64,000 nt of DNA from UBA2330 sp049293015 (GCA_049293015.1 JBATSB010000022.1:62001-126000); one strand, 5' to 3'; positions 43,632 through 53,896 are shown, counted from the stretch's first letter. Translations and numbers: made by a program. Notes: generated by a model not told the origin, from the sequence alone.

Positions 43632-44164
43632 TTATTTCTTAAATTGCATTTCCTTCCATTCTTTAAAAAGTTCTTTTACTTTATTTCTCTGATATTTACC
43701 CGTTGAAGTTACAGGTATTGAATTTGTAAACACTACTACTTTTGGAGATTTAAAAAAAGGAAGATGCTCACGGCATTTTGAAATTATCTCGTCTTTAAGT
43801 TTTTCCTTTTCCGAAAGATCTTTGAAATTTTCTTTAAGCATCACAAGCGCACCGACCTCTTCGCCGTACCAGTCATTATCAAAACCTACAGCAATGCCTG
43901 AATTCACACACTCTATTCCTGATAAAACTTCGTCAATCTCAAGCGGAGAAATATTTACTGCGCCTCTTATAATAAGTTCTTTGATCCTTCCTGTAATAAA
44001 AAAATATTTTTGTCTGTTATCGTCATATTTGAAAAATCCTTCATCTCCGCTTCTGAACCAGCAGAATTCAAATGTACTTCTGTTCACCTCATCATTATTA
44101 AAATAATATTTCATAACGTTATGACCTCTTATTACAATCTCACCCTTTTCATTTTCAGGCATCG
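43630..44164. repeat. Direct repeat flanking aceBA, right copy
   Basis: It is the 3' part of the intact acyl-CoA ligase gene and matches 39318-39852 in the same orientation. Changes are mostly single bases, clustered near the codons for KENFKDLSEKEK. Confidence 0.85.
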
Positions 44165-45299
44165 ATTCTCCTTTGTCATTTTGTATATCCATTTCATTAC
44201 AGTTCACAGCAATACCTATTGACGGAAATCCAAATTCATTCTGCCATTTATAATGTTCTTCTTTTTTCTGATCGATCGGTACAAAACATGAATAGCATGT
44301 AGTCTCAGATAGCCCATATCCATGTGCAATTTTTAAACCGAATCTATTTTCGAAATTTCTGGCGATCTCACATGTCAACGGACCTGCGCCGCAAATTAAA
44401 TGAGAGAAATTTTTCAGATCGTAATTTTTTGACTGCACATCTGAATGAAGAAGAAACTGCAGCAGAGTTGGTACTACGCTCACGACTTTTACATTCTCAT
44501 CCTGTAGTCTTTTCAGAAAAAGATCAGTCTGGAATTTCTGATTCAGTATCATCTTCCCTCCGTAAAACATTGTTGTCATAATTGTTACTACCGTTCCGTT
44601 CACATGATGGATCGGAAGTACACACATCATCACGTCGTCATTGTGAAGTCCGTGCCATTCTGAAATTGCAAATGCATCTGCCATTAGATTGTATTGAGTG
44701 AGTACAACTCCTTTTGGATTTCCTGTTGTGCCTGAAGTATAGACAATTAAGCATTCGGCTTCCTTGTCAAAATTTAATACAGCAGAATCAGGTTCATCTG
44801 AATAAATGTCAAATGAAAAATTATCGAGTGGAATAACTTTAATATTTTTTACAGCATCTGAATTATTCAATTTCGAAATATATTCTTCACGCGTAAATAC
44901 AATTTTCGATTCTGAATTCTTCAGAATGTAATCCACTCTGTCGGATTCTTCGCTGACATTTATAGGTACTACTACCGCACCAATAGTCCAGCTTGCAAAA
45001 TAAAGAATAACTGTTTTGAAATGATTATGTGAGAAGGTTGCAACTCTGCTGCCTTTTGTCACCCCTTCTTTTAAAAGAAAGTCAGCCAGCTGAAAAGCTC
45101 TCTGTACAAAGTCTCTGTAAGTCATACTTGTCTTCTTTCCTTTATCATCATAAAAAGTGATATAGATCTTATCCGGCATTTTTGAAAGTCTTTCTTTTAA
45201 TATCTCTGCAATGTTTCTGTAACTTACGAGATAGTCTGTAGCCGAAAGTTCGTCAAAGCAATGCGCCTTCAGAATGTTATCGTGTGTAATTTTATCCAT
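43632..45299 (-). CDS. AMP-dependent acyl-CoA ligase
   Basis: A 555-residue adenylate-forming enzyme. The phosphate loop YTSGTTGNPKG is at 187-197, HGYGLSETT is the adenine motif, SGDEGFF with TGRIKELIIRG is the hinge region, and the catalytic Lys535 is in TSTGKYQRN. It activates a carboxylic acid as acyl-AMP, then forms the CoA thioester. The chain length cannot be read from sequence. It lies next to the glyoxylate shunt genes, which fits use of fatty or short acids. Confidence 0.9.
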   Translation of the reverse strand: MDKITHDNILKAHCFDELSATDYLVSYRNIAEILKERLSKMPDKIYITFYDDKGKKTSMTYRDFVQRAFQLADFLLKEGVTKGSRVATFSHNHFKTVILYFASWTIGAVVVPINVSEESDRVDYILKNSESKIVFTREEYISKLNNSDAVKNIKVIPLDNFSFDIYSDEPDSAVLNFDKEAECLIVYTSGTTGNPKGVVLTQYNLMADAFAISEWHGLHNDDVMMCVLPIHHVNGTVVTIMTTMFYGGKMILNQKFQTDLFLKRLQDENVKVVSVVPTLLQFLLHSDVQSKNYDLKNFSHLICGAGPLTCEIARNFENRFGLKIAHGYGLSETTCYSCFVPIDQKKEEHYKWQNEFGFPSIGIAVNCNEMDIQNDKGESMPENEKGEIVIRGHNVMKYYFNNDEVNRSTFEFCWFRSGDEGFFKYDDNRQKYFFITGRIKELIIRGAVNISPLEIDEVLSGIECVNSGIAVGFDNDWYGEEVGALVMLKENFKDLSEKEKLKDEIISKCREHLPFFKSPKVVVFTNSIPVTSTGKYQRNKVKELFKEWKEMQFKK

Positions 45300-45396
45300 G
45301 CTTATGTTTACTGTTTACAAATTATTTTTTCTTACATTATTTTTTAAATCTTAAATCCTTTATTTTGTAACATTATAAAATACAAATTATGTTTAA

Positions 45397-47085
45397 ATGA
45401 AAAAATTTCCACTCTATATATTTTATTTCCTTTCACTATTTCTTTATTCATGCAACAATAAGACTAAAACCGACAGCAATATATTCAATATAAATTTAAA
45501 TCAGAATATAGAAACACTTGAACCCGTCATGTCAAATTCAATTCAGTCAATATGGGGATTGTCAGTGATGATGGAAGGACTTGTACAGTTTGATAAGGAA
45601 AGTAATATTCTTCCGTCTATAGCAGCACGCTGGGAAATTTCCGATGACGCTCTGACATATACTTTTCATTTAAAAAACGATGTGTATTTTCATGACAATG
45701 AATGTTTCAAAGAATCAGGCGGAAAGGGGAGAAAGGTCACTGCAGAGGATTTTAAATATTGTGTCGAAAGAGTTAACAATCCAAAGACAAAGACGCGCGG
45801 GCAATGGGTTTATAGAGACAGAATAAAAGGTGCAAAGGAGTATATAGATTTTATGTCGGGAAGTTCTGATAAAATAGTTGATGGAATTTCCGGATTAAAA
45901 GTTTTAGATGATTCTACTTTGACCATCGAACTAACAAAACCTTTCGCACCATTCCTGAGCATTCTTACGATGTCTTACGGATACGTTTATCCAAAAGAGG
46001 CAGTTGAATTTTATGGTGATAAATTCGGACAGAATCCTGTCGGCACAGGTCCATTCAAATTCGCAAGCTGGAATCTCGATCAGGATCTGAACTTTGTTAA
46101 AAATGAAACCTACCGTGAAAAGAATAAAGAAGGAAAAGCAATTCCATATCTTGACGGAATAAAATTTACATTTACCCAGTCATCTGAAACTGAATTTCTC
46201 GATTTTCAAAATGGGAAGTATGACTATCATGATCCTTCGTCCGAAACTTACGATCAGATCACAGATGAAAATGGAAATCTGATTGATTCTCAAAGAGATA
46301 AATATAAATTAAACAGACAGCCCTGGCTTCAAACAGTTTTTTTTGGAATGATGCAGTCGCCTGATCTGCCAGGTGGAAAGGAAGGTCCTTTTGCAAATAA
46401 TCTCAAACTACGTCAGGCATTGAACTATGCAGTGGACAGAGACAGGATCCTGAAATTTGTTTTGAAAAACAGAGGGACTTCAGCAGAGAATGGTCCTATA
46501 CCTCCCGGTATGCCGGGTTTTGATCAATCGATAAGGGGATATAAGTTTGATAAAGAAAAAGCTATGCTGCTTTTAAGTGAAGCCGGATATCCCGAAGGAA
46601 AAGGACTTGATCTGACACTTGTAACGGGAAATGAAGAGATTCAAAAGACTCTTGCTATCGCTGTGCAGCAGCAGCTTAAGGAGATCGGTATCGAACTTAA
46701 ACTCGATCAGATGATACAGTCGACTTTAATTTCCAAACAGGAAGACGGAGTTTTTCCATTCTGGAGAGCAAGCTGGGGTGCAGATTATTATGACCCTGAA
46801 AATTTCATGGCACTTTTTTACAGTAAAAATATTACGCCAAACGGACCTAATCGTGTCGGCTATTCAAATCCCGAAGTTGATAAGCTTTATGAAGATGCGC
46901 TGAAGATCACTGACTTTGCTGAAAGAAAAAAGATCTATGACAAAATGCAGAAGATAGTCATAGATGATGCGGCATGGCTTTATCTGTATTATAATCAGAA
47001 GATCTATCTGCTGGCAAATAATATCGAAGGATTTTATGTCGACGGTCTTAATATCATAAATCTGAAATACACAAAGAAAAATTAA
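45397..47085 (+). CDS. Family 5 extracellular solute-binding lipoprotein (peptide type)
   Basis: A 562-residue lipoprotein (FLYSCNNKTKTD after the signal) of the OppA/DppA family 5. It has NIETLEPVMSNSIQSIWGL at the start, TYTFHLKNDVYFHDNECFKE, PVGTGPFKFASW, and the late LRQALNYAVDRDRIL. It likely binds oligopeptides or another polar solute for an ABC importer. No permease or ATPase gene lies beside it, so it is an orphan binding protein. Confidence 0.9.
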   Translation: MKKFPLYIFYFLSLFLYSCNNKTKTDSNIFNINLNQNIETLEPVMSNSIQSIWGLSVMMEGLVQFDKESNILPSIAARWEISDDALTYTFHLKNDVYFHDNECFKESGGKGRKVTAEDFKYCVERVNNPKTKTRGQWVYRDRIKGAKEYIDFMSGSSDKIVDGISGLKVLDDSTLTIELTKPFAPFLSILTMSYGYVYPKEAVEFYGDKFGQNPVGTGPFKFASWNLDQDLNFVKNETYREKNKEGKAIPYLDGIKFTFTQSSETEFLDFQNGKYDYHDPSSETYDQITDENGNLIDSQRDKYKLNRQPWLQTVFFGMMQSPDLPGGKEGPFANNLKLRQALNYAVDRDRILKFVLKNRGTSAENGPIPPGMPGFDQSIRGYKFDKEKAMLLLSEAGYPEGKGLDLTLVTGNEEIQKTLAIAVQQQLKEIGIELKLDQMIQSTLISKQEDGVFPFWRASWGADYYDPENFMALFYSKNITPNGPNRVGYSNPEVDKLYEDALKITDFAERKKIYDKMQKIVIDDAAWLYLYYNQKIYLLANNIEGFYVDGLNIINLKYTKKN

Positions 47086-47150
47086 TTGATATGGATATTG
47101 GAAGCGGTTATGTAATGGATGATTTTGTGATGATATATAAAAAGTAAAAC

Positions 47151-48335
47151 TTATTTCTGTTTCATCGTCCTTCCAAATTTCACAATTCCGAAATCATATT
47201 TCTTCCTGATTGAATCGAGCTTGTTCAGAAGATTTTCTTTTTTATCAATGTCATCAAAAAGATTTTCCTGAACAGCATCATCACCTGCTACAAATTCAGA
47301 AAATTTCACTCCAAGCAGTCTCACCATTTTTTTATTCGTTAGCATTTTGTCAAGAAGATTAACTGCATCTTCATAAAAATCAGTTTCGAGATTTGAATAT
47401 TTGGAAGTCGTATATGATCTTTGATTTACTGTGAAGTCAAAATATTTTACTTTCACTGTGACTGTCCTTCCTTTGAGCTTTACTTTCCTCAGCTTCTGAC
47501 AGCATCTTTCCATTAGAGAATATAATTCAGACAATAGAAATTCTCTGTCAGAAACATCTTCATAAAAAGTATTTTCCTTTGAGAGTGATTTTCTTTCATC
47601 ACTGTTTTCTTTTACAATATCACTTCCTCTTCCGTTTGCTACATTGATAAGGAAAGTAGTATGAAAGCCGATCTCTTTGTCATAAAAGCTCTGATCAAAT
47701 TTCAAAATGTCTCCGATAAGATTTATACCATATTTCCTAAGTCTTTCCTGTGTGGCTTTCCCGACACCGGGTATTTTATCAATAGTCATTTTACTCAGAA
47801 ATTCTTTTTCATCTCCAAAAGGCACAACAGTTACTCCGTCAGGTTTGTTGATCTTTGAAGCGATCTTCGCACAGATCTTATTCACAGAAATTCCAATAGA
47901 ACATGTAATATCAAGTGTTTCCTTTATATCGTTTTTAATTCTTTCAGCAAGTAAAATGTGATCATGATCATGTAAATGGAGAACGCCTGTTACGTCAAGA
48001 TATGCTTCGTCCACACTGACCGGCTGCACGGCAGGAGTGTATTTAAAAAATATCTCCCGGACTCTTTTAGAATAATCAGAATAAAGTCCCCGAGTACTTC
48101 TAATGAAATTTCCATCAGGTACAAGCAGCATTGCACGGGACAGCGGCATTGCAGTCCTGACGCCTTTTGCTCGTGCGAGATAATTCGGACAGGCGACTAT
48201 ACTTCTCTTATCCTCTTTTGTACCGCCGACTACAAGAGCTTTGCTTCGGAGAGAAGGATTTATCGCTTCTTCACATGAAGCAAAAAAAGCATCCATATCA
48301 ATATGGAAAATTATTTTGTGTTTAAGTTCACTCAT
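47151..48335 (-). CDS. dinB: DNA polymerase IV (DinB)
   Basis: A 394-residue Y-family polymerase. Catalytic motifs are HIDMDAFFASCEE at residues 11-23 and SVDEAYLDVT near 103-112. The helix-hairpin-helix IPGVGKATQERLRKYG lies near 188-203, and a little-finger domain follows. It copies past damaged bases. It is a single gene, convergent with the binding protein gene. Confidence 0.95.
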   Translation of the reverse strand: MSELKHKIIFHIDMDAFFASCEEAINPSLRSKALVVGGTKEDKRSIVACPNYLARAKGVRTAMPLSRAMLLVPDGNFIRSTRGLYSDYSKRVREIFFKYTPAVQPVSVDEAYLDVTGVLHLHDHDHILLAERIKNDIKETLDITCSIGISVNKICAKIASKINKPDGVTVVPFGDEKEFLSKMTIDKIPGVGKATQERLRKYGINLIGDILKFDQSFYDKEIGFHTTFLINVANGRGSDIVKENSDERKSLSKENTFYEDVSDREFLLSELYSLMERCCQKLRKVKLKGRTVTVKVKYFDFTVNQRSYTTSKYSNLETDFYEDAVNLLDKMLTNKKMVRLLGVKFSEFVAGDDAVQENLFDDIDKKENLLNKLDSIRKKYDFGIVKFGRTMKQK

Positions 48336-48520
48336 TTTATAATATTCAAACTTAATTCAAATGAATCTTTAATTCAATAGGCGGATCAATATTAAATTTT
48401 AAATAATTAATATTATACATTAAACATTAATCGTAAAATGGTAAGAAAATTTTCAGTGAATTTTTTAAGATAAATGTTAAAATTTTTAATAGTACGATTC
48501 AGTATAAATTAAAAGTATTT

Positions 48521-48538
48521 CCCCCTTAAAAAAGGGGG
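48521..48538. repeat. C5/G5 palindrome
   Basis: CCCCCTTAAAAAAGGGGG is a near-perfect palindrome, followed by AGCGAAGGGGG. It lies 107 bp from the AAACCCCTCCCAGCCTCCCC block and is probably part of the same dispersed element. Confidence 0.55.
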
Positions 48539-48632
48539 AGCGAAGGGGGTTGTTGCCAAAAGAAATAGCAAACAACAAATTGCAAAAATTCAACACCTTA
48601 AACATTAGATTCAAATTAAACACAGCTTTACA

Positions 48633-48671
48633 AACCCCTCCCAGCCTCCCCTTTGGACAAAGGGGAGGAGC
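48633..48671. repeat. CCTCCCC hairpin, reverse copy of the 13.5-kb element
   Basis: AACCCCTCCCAGCCTCCCCT (48633 on) is the reverse complement of the phrase at 13519-13542. Here CCTCCCCTTT (48645-48654) pairs perfectly with AAAGGGGAGG (48659-48668) over a 4-nt loop. Confidence 0.7.
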
Positions 48672-48789
48672 AATAACAGTTTAATAATGCTTTTTGGTTC
48701 TGGCTATGTCAGTGTATGGAATTACCAATTTAATATTCATTATTGTTTTGATAAATTAATATTATTTTAAACGAACTTAAATTTTGTAA

Positions 48790-49704
48790 TTGATAAGTAA
48801 GCGCTTCAGTAAAAGCCATGATTTTCTCGCATGGACTCTTTTGATAATACTTTCTGTAATTTGGGGAAGTTCATACATTTTAATAAAAAAAGGACTATTA
48901 ATTTATTCACCAATGCAAGTAGGAACAATGCGTATCACGTTCGCATTTTTAGTATTGCTTCCTGTTGCAGTGTTGAAAATTTTTCGTTTACCCGGGCGAA
49001 AACTTTTTGTACTTTTAATGGTCGGAATAGTAGGGAATATTTTTCCGTACATTTTATTTGCTTTCTCACAGACTGTACTGCCCAGCTCAGTTACAGGGAT
49101 ACTTAATGCGCTTACTCCGATATTTACAATGCTGATAGCTGTTTTTATTTTTAAGTATAACATAAGGAATATGCAGATCATCGGTATGTTGCTCGGATTT
49201 CTTGGAGTGATGGGTCTTGCATTTGTAGATGAGTCAGGCGTTTTTGGAAGTTTTAATATTTATGTACTACTGGTTGTCATTGCTACATTATGTTATGCTA
49301 TTAGTCTTAATCTAATAAAAGTTTATCTTTCGGATATAAATTCTGTTATCGTTACAGCAGTATCATTGTTCACAGTCGGTCCGGTTTGTCTCGTATATTT
49401 ATTGTCAACGGATCTGATACATGTATTTAATACCATGCAGGGAAGCGGTCTGGCAATGTTTTATATTGCAATACTTGGAATAATCGGAACTGCTCTTGCT
49501 ATGATACTTTATACAAAATTAATACAGATTACGGACGCGATATTTGCTACGACTGTGACTTATCTGCTCCCGATTGTTTCAATAATATGGGGATTATTAG
49601 ATGGGGAAGTTTTGTATCATATTCATTTTGGAATTATGATAGTGATACTTATCGGTGTATATTTAGTAAATAAAAATTTCAGAAAAAAAGAAAAACTTAA
49701 TTGA
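48790..49704 (+). CDS. DMT-family (EamA) transporter
   Basis: A 304-residue protein with ten predicted helices in two EamA halves (ILSVIWGSSYILIKKGLL near the start, LLPIVSIIWGLLDGE in the second half). It exports or imports a small metabolite of unknown nature. The only suitable start is TTG at 48790; an ATG would remove the first helix. Its stop overlaps the rarA start (TTGA), so the two are coupled. Confidence 0.85.
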   Translation: MISKRFSKSHDFLAWTLLIILSVIWGSSYILIKKGLLIYSPMQVGTMRITFAFLVLLPVAVLKIFRLPGRKLFVLLMVGIVGNIFPYILFAFSQTVLPSSVTGILNALTPIFTMLIAVFIFKYNIRNMQIIGMLLGFLGVMGLAFVDESGVFGSFNIYVLLVVIATLCYAISLNLIKVYLSDINSVIVTAVSLFTVGPVCLVYLLSTDLIHVFNTMQGSGLAMFYIAILGIIGTALAMILYTKLIQITDAIFATTVTYLLPIVSIIWGLLDGEVLYHIHFGIMIVILIGVYLVNKNFRKKEKLN

Positions 49705-51026
49705 CTGTTATGGATCTATTTGGGAATGTGTCAGACAAGGAAACAGAATACATTGCTCCGCTTGCTGAAAGAATGAGACCTCTCATACTTGAAGATTTCG
49801 CAGGTCAGGAGCATCTCATTTCTGAAGGCAAACCGGTCAGGACAATGATCGAAAAAAACGAGCCTTCTTCAATGATCTTCTGGGGACCGCCCGGTGTAGG
49901 GAAGACAACACTTGCACTGTTGATTGCAAGATCTGTAAATTCTGAATTTATACAATTGTCTGCAATTTCCTCTGGAGTGAAAGATGTCAGGGCAGCGATT
50001 GAGAAAGCTGAATTCAATCTTAAGCAAAAGAAAAGAAAAACAATCCTGTTTATAGATGAAATTCACAGATTCAGTAAATCCCAGCAGGATTCACTTTTAC
50101 AAAGCGCGGAAAAAGGTACAGTGATATTGATCGGTGCTACTACAGAAAATCCTTCCTTCGAAGTGATATCACCGCTGCTTTCAAGAAGCCGTGTGTTTGT
50201 GCTTGAGGAATTATCAAAAAATGATTTTTTTAAAATAATTGATAATGCTCTCACAAAAGATATCGTATTAAAAGAAATTGATATTAAAATTGAAGATAAA
50301 GATTTTCTTATCGGTCTTTCATCAGGTGACGGGAGAAAACTTCTGAACGGACTTGAGCTTGCAATAAAATTAACTTCGAAAAATGATGATGGAGTAATAG
50401 AGCTTACGAATGAAATTTTTAAAGAAGCATTTCAGGCAAATTACATTAAGTATGATAAAAATCAGGAAGAGCATTATAATATAATTTCGGCATTTATAAA
50501 AAGTATAAGAGGCAGTGATCCTGATGCAGCACTTTACTGGATGGCGAGGATGCTGAAAGGCGGTGAAGATCCGAAATTCATTGCAAGGCGGATGATAGTG
50601 CTTGCTTCGGAGGATATCGGAAATGCTGATCCGCAGGCACTTGTAATTGCAGTCAGTACATTTACTGCAATCGATTTTATTGGAATGCCTGAAGCAACTC
50701 TTGTGCTGTCACAGGCAGCGACTTATCTTGCAAGTGCTCCAAAAAGTAATGCTTCCTATCTGGCGATCAGTAAAGCAAAAGAAGATGTTGAAAAATTTCC
50801 CGCGTTTGGTGTACCAATGCATCTGAGAAATGCGCCGACAAAATTAATGAAAGATCTTAATTACGGAAGCGGATATAAGTATTCACACGATTATGAAAAT
50901 AACTTTTCTGAACAGGATTATCTGCCTGAAGAATTAAAAGAAAAGATTTATTACCTGCCATCCGAAAATGGCAATGAATCTGAAATTAAAAAACGGCTTA
51001 TATCTTTATGGAAAAAAAGAAAGTGA
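49701..51026 (+). CDS. rarA: Replication-associated recombination protein A (RarA/MgsA)
   Basis: A 441-residue AAA+ ATPase with Walker A GPPGVGKT near 62-69, Walker B LFIDEIHRF near 117-124, and the MgsA C-terminal region with SYLAISKAKEDVEKFP..GVPMHLRNAPTKLM. RarA acts at stalled forks. The start may be the TTG at 49701 (overlapping the previous stop) or the ATG at 49710. It ends 1 bp from the convergent M1 peptidase gene. Confidence 0.95.
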   Translation: MTVMDLFGNVSDKETEYIAPLAERMRPLILEDFAGQEHLISEGKPVRTMIEKNEPSSMIFWGPPGVGKTTLALLIARSVNSEFIQLSAISSGVKDVRAAIEKAEFNLKQKKRKTILFIDEIHRFSKSQQDSLLQSAEKGTVILIGATTENPSFEVISPLLSRSRVFVLEELSKNDFFKIIDNALTKDIVLKEIDIKIEDKDFLIGLSSGDGRKLLNGLELAIKLTSKNDDGVIELTNEIFKEAFQANYIKYDKNQEEHYNIISAFIKSIRGSDPDAALYWMARMLKGGEDPKFIARRMIVLASEDIGNADPQALVIAVSTFTAIDFIGMPEATLVLSQAATYLASAPKSNASYLAISKAKEDVEKFPAFGVPMHLRNAPTKLMKDLNYGSGYKYSHDYENNFSEQDYLPEELKEKIYYLPSENGNESEIKKRLISLWKKRK

Positions 51027-51027
51027 A

Positions 51028-52644
51028 CTACTTAACTTTTTTTAATACAATCCAGTTATTCGGATCGAAAATTATTTTTTCAGGCTTTTTATCAAATTCA
51101 AAATTATATGTCTGGAAATTATAAGAATTTTTTTCCTTTATAATCTGTTCACTTCCGTCACTGAATTTTACTTTAAGTTCGACCGGCATTTGGTAAAAAA
51201 CATTGTTGGTCTGTATCTGATTAATTGTATAATCAGTTCTCCATTTTCCGTTGTTACTTTTTTCTGTTTTGAAATTTAATTCATATTCAGGATAGCCCGG
51301 ATTCATGAGCCACTGACTGAAAAACCAGTCCAGGTCAAGTCCGCTGACCTGTTCAACGACAGCCTGAAATTCACTTGTCGTCACATTCCCAAATCTGAAC
51401 TGAGGATTATCTGTATAAGACTTAAGAGCATCAAAGAATACCGAATCACCTAATACATATCTCAGCATATAAATTATTGATCCCGCTTTTGAATATGTCA
51501 CATTTGAATTGAATACCATTTCATCATTTGGTTTTGGGACTGCCCAGTCTTTATTGTACAATGCCCAGCCTGGATCTGCACTAAGATATTTCCTTGCTTC
51601 ATTTTGAATATTTTTTTTGTAATCATTAGAACCTTTTTTATATTCATCCCAGATAGCTTCATTAAAAGTAGCAAAGCCTTCGTTAAGCCAGATGTCAGCC
51701 CAGGAATTCGGTGTGATCATATCTCCAAACCACTGGTGAACTAATTCATGGACTATCAGACTTTCATACCAGCAGTCGGGACATAGTGTAACTAAAGTCT
51801 GATTTTCCATTCCTCCCCATGGAAAATTTCTGTCTGTAGTAACAAAAGCAATTTTTTCAAATGGATAATCGCCGTAAAGTTTTGAAAAAACTTCAAGCAT
51901 CTCAGGGAGTTTGAGTTTAATGTTTTCATAATTATATAATGTTTCCCCCGGCTGAGAGTAAAGTCTTATTTCTACATCATCGTAAGGAGGATTTAATTTT
52001 TTCCAGTTGTAAACTTCAAGTTTGAAATTTTCACTGCCTGCCATAGCGATCAGATAAGTAGAGATCGGAATATTGGTTTCCCATGTATAATGAAGAGAAT
52101 TATTTTTATAAACCGAATCGACCAGCAGTCCGTTTGAAACAAAAAGAACTTTTTCCGGAACTTTTGCACTAAGTCTAAGCATCACTTTATCATTTGGAAT
52201 GTCCTTGCACGGAAACCACCTTCGGGCACCTGCTGTCTCGGAATCAGTATACATCAGACCCTTGAAAGCAAAATATGCTGTGTCAAATATTTCCTTATGT
52301 CTGAAATAAATTTTCACATCAAACATATCTCCGCTGTTGTAAAATTTATCTAAATTTATTTTTAAAAGATCATTCTCGTGAACAAAAGTCTGACCCGAAC
52401 CCGAAACTGAATCTATAATAAGTGAATAATTTTCTGCGTTTAATGAAATCTGTCCTGCTGTAGAGTTGACCATTAAACTTACAATATTTACTGCATTGTA
52501 TGACTTAGGATAAGGTACCTGAAAAGTCTTAATGAGATCAAACTCAAGATCATATTTTATTACATTAATATTCGTATCTATCTGGGCATAAGAACTCACA
52601 CTTATAAAAAGAGAAAGTATTACTAGGATTTTCAATAGTTGCAT
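51028..52644 (-). CDS. M1-family metallo-aminopeptidase, exported
   Basis: A 538-residue protein with a signal peptide (LLKILVILSLFISVSSYAQ). The exopeptidase motif GGMENQ is at 277-282, and the zinc site HELVHQWFGD (299-308) is completed by Glu322 in LNEGFA. It is shorter than classical aminopeptidase N, as in many Bacteroidota forms. It probably acts on peptides in the periplasm or at the surface. Confidence 0.9.
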   Translation of the reverse strand: MQLLKILVILSLFISVSSYAQIDTNINVIKYDLEFDLIKTFQVPYPKSYNAVNIVSLMVNSTAGQISLNAENYSLIIDSVSGSGQTFVHENDLLKINLDKFYNSGDMFDVKIYFRHKEIFDTAYFAFKGLMYTDSETAGARRWFPCKDIPNDKVMLRLSAKVPEKVLFVSNGLLVDSVYKNNSLHYTWETNIPISTYLIAMAGSENFKLEVYNWKKLNPPYDDVEIRLYSQPGETLYNYENIKLKLPEMLEVFSKLYGDYPFEKIAFVTTDRNFPWGGMENQTLVTLCPDCWYESLIVHELVHQWFGDMITPNSWADIWLNEGFATFNEAIWDEYKKGSNDYKKNIQNEARKYLSADPGWALYNKDWAVPKPNDEMVFNSNVTYSKAGSIIYMLRYVLGDSVFFDALKSYTDNPQFRFGNVTTSEFQAVVEQVSGLDLDWFFSQWLMNPGYPEYELNFKTEKSNNGKWRTDYTINQIQTNNVFYQMPVELKVKFSDGSEQIIKEKNSYNFQTYNFEFDKKPEKIIFDPNNWIVLKKVK

Positions 52645-52773
52645 TTGGAATTTTTAATAATTTTGGAATGCTAAATTACTTATACTAAATTAAAAATACA
52701 ATGTTCGTAATCTTAAAAACTTTTTTTAAAAAGCATTTTATAGCAATATTTATTTCCGTCTAATATTTTGAAC

Positions 52774-52781
52774 TATATTTG
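52774..52781 (+). promoter_or_regulatory. TATATTTG -7-like box upstream of the CrtC-like gene
   Basis: TATATTTG at 52774-52781 fits the Bacteroidota -7 consensus and points to the gene that starts at 52923. The upstream -33 box is weak. Confidence 0.3.
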
Positions 52782-52922
52782 TAAATAAACTCCATATTAT
52801 AAATTTCATAGGTAGGTTTAATTTATTACAGCCATTCAATAAAATGATAAATTATTATAATTTCTTTTTATGTTTGTTTTAATTGTAAAAATCAAAATAT
52901 TGTCAACTAAAAATCTTATATA

Positions 52923-53885
52923 TTGAAATTCGATTCTGATATAGAAAAATTTAATAGTCCAGGAGGGTCTAAACCCGGAGAATTTGAAATGTGGTATTTT
53001 GATGCTATAGATAATGATGATGATTATTATTTTACAGCAAGAATTTATTACGGCAACCCAAATAATTTTGATTCTACTGAAAATTCAAATTTAGAAAATT
53101 CCAATAAATATTGCGGGTTTAGATTTTTTTTATATTATCAGAACAGATTAGTCTACAATGCAAATTATGATTATAGAAAAGAAGAATTCAAAACAGAAGA
53201 ATCCGAAGGCTTAATTAAAATGATTTTGGATAAAAATAGTTTTTGTTTTGATATGGAAAATGATAAATATTTTTTAAATATAAATTATTCTTCTGCAGAG
53301 CTGGAAAGTAAATTTAAAGCTGAATTTGAGTTTAAACCGTTAATTGAAAAGTTATCTGTTAATAAGAAAACTGATTACGATTTAGAAAATGAAGTTTACT
53401 GGATGCCTTCTCCTTTATGTGAAGTGTCAGGAAAGATCAAAGTTTACAGAGATTTTAAAAGAGTAAAAACTATATTTAATGGTAAAGGATATATTGATAA
53501 GACCTGGGGAAGTACAAATTCTTTTAATAAAATTTCATATTCAAACTGGGGTAAATTTATCAGAGAAGATTATTCCTTTATCTTTCACCTTTCTGAATCA
53601 AAGGGAGAAGATAAATTTATGAAATTATTTATCTTCAAGGATAATTTACTTTTGCTTGAAAAAGAAGATTTTAAAATATTAACAAAAAAAACTCTTTTCA
53701 CACAAAAAATTAAATCAGTTGAGATAGAAAGTGATGACCTTAAGATAATACTAAAGAACGAATTAAATATAGAGTCCGGAGAATTTGGCGATAAATATAT
53801 TTCAAAGTTTGATATGTATCATGATGAAAAAAAAGTTATAGATAATGTATATGGTTTTTTTGAAACTGTCGTGAATACTAAATAA
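52923..53885 (+). CDS. CrtC/AttH lipocalin-like protein
   Basis: A 320-residue soluble protein starting at TTG. GEFEMWYFDA near residues 19-28 and GYIDKTWGSTNSF near 189-201 match the two signatures of the carotenoid 1,2-hydratase (CrtC)/AttH family, which has a double lipocalin fold. CrtC adds water to acyclic carotenoid ends, but other members are secondary-metabolite enzymes or have no known role. No carotenoid desaturase is in the window, so I leave the reaction open. It is convergent with an acyltransferase gene. Confidence 0.6.
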   Translation: MKFDSDIEKFNSPGGSKPGEFEMWYFDAIDNDDDYYFTARIYYGNPNNFDSTENSNLENSNKYCGFRFFLYYQNRLVYNANYDYRKEEFKTEESEGLIKMILDKNSFCFDMENDKYFLNINYSSAELESKFKAEFEFKPLIEKLSVNKKTDYDLENEVYWMPSPLCEVSGKIKVYRDFKRVKTIFNGKGYIDKTWGSTNSFNKISYSNWGKFIREDYSFIFHLSESKGEDKFMKLFIFKDNLLLLEKEDFKILTKKTLFTQKIKSVEIESDDLKIILKNELNIESGEFGDKYISKFDMYHDEKKVIDNVYGFFETVVNTK

Positions 53886-53896
53886 TGATTTTTAGT

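Larger units (their letters stand above)
48336..48789. other. 454-bp spacer with G/C-block palindromes
   Basis: Between dinB and the DMT transporter gene it holds CCCCCTTAAAAAAGGGGG (48521-48538) and a hairpin at 48645-48668. These lie in an otherwise AT-rich sequence. No gene is supported. Confidence 0.6.
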
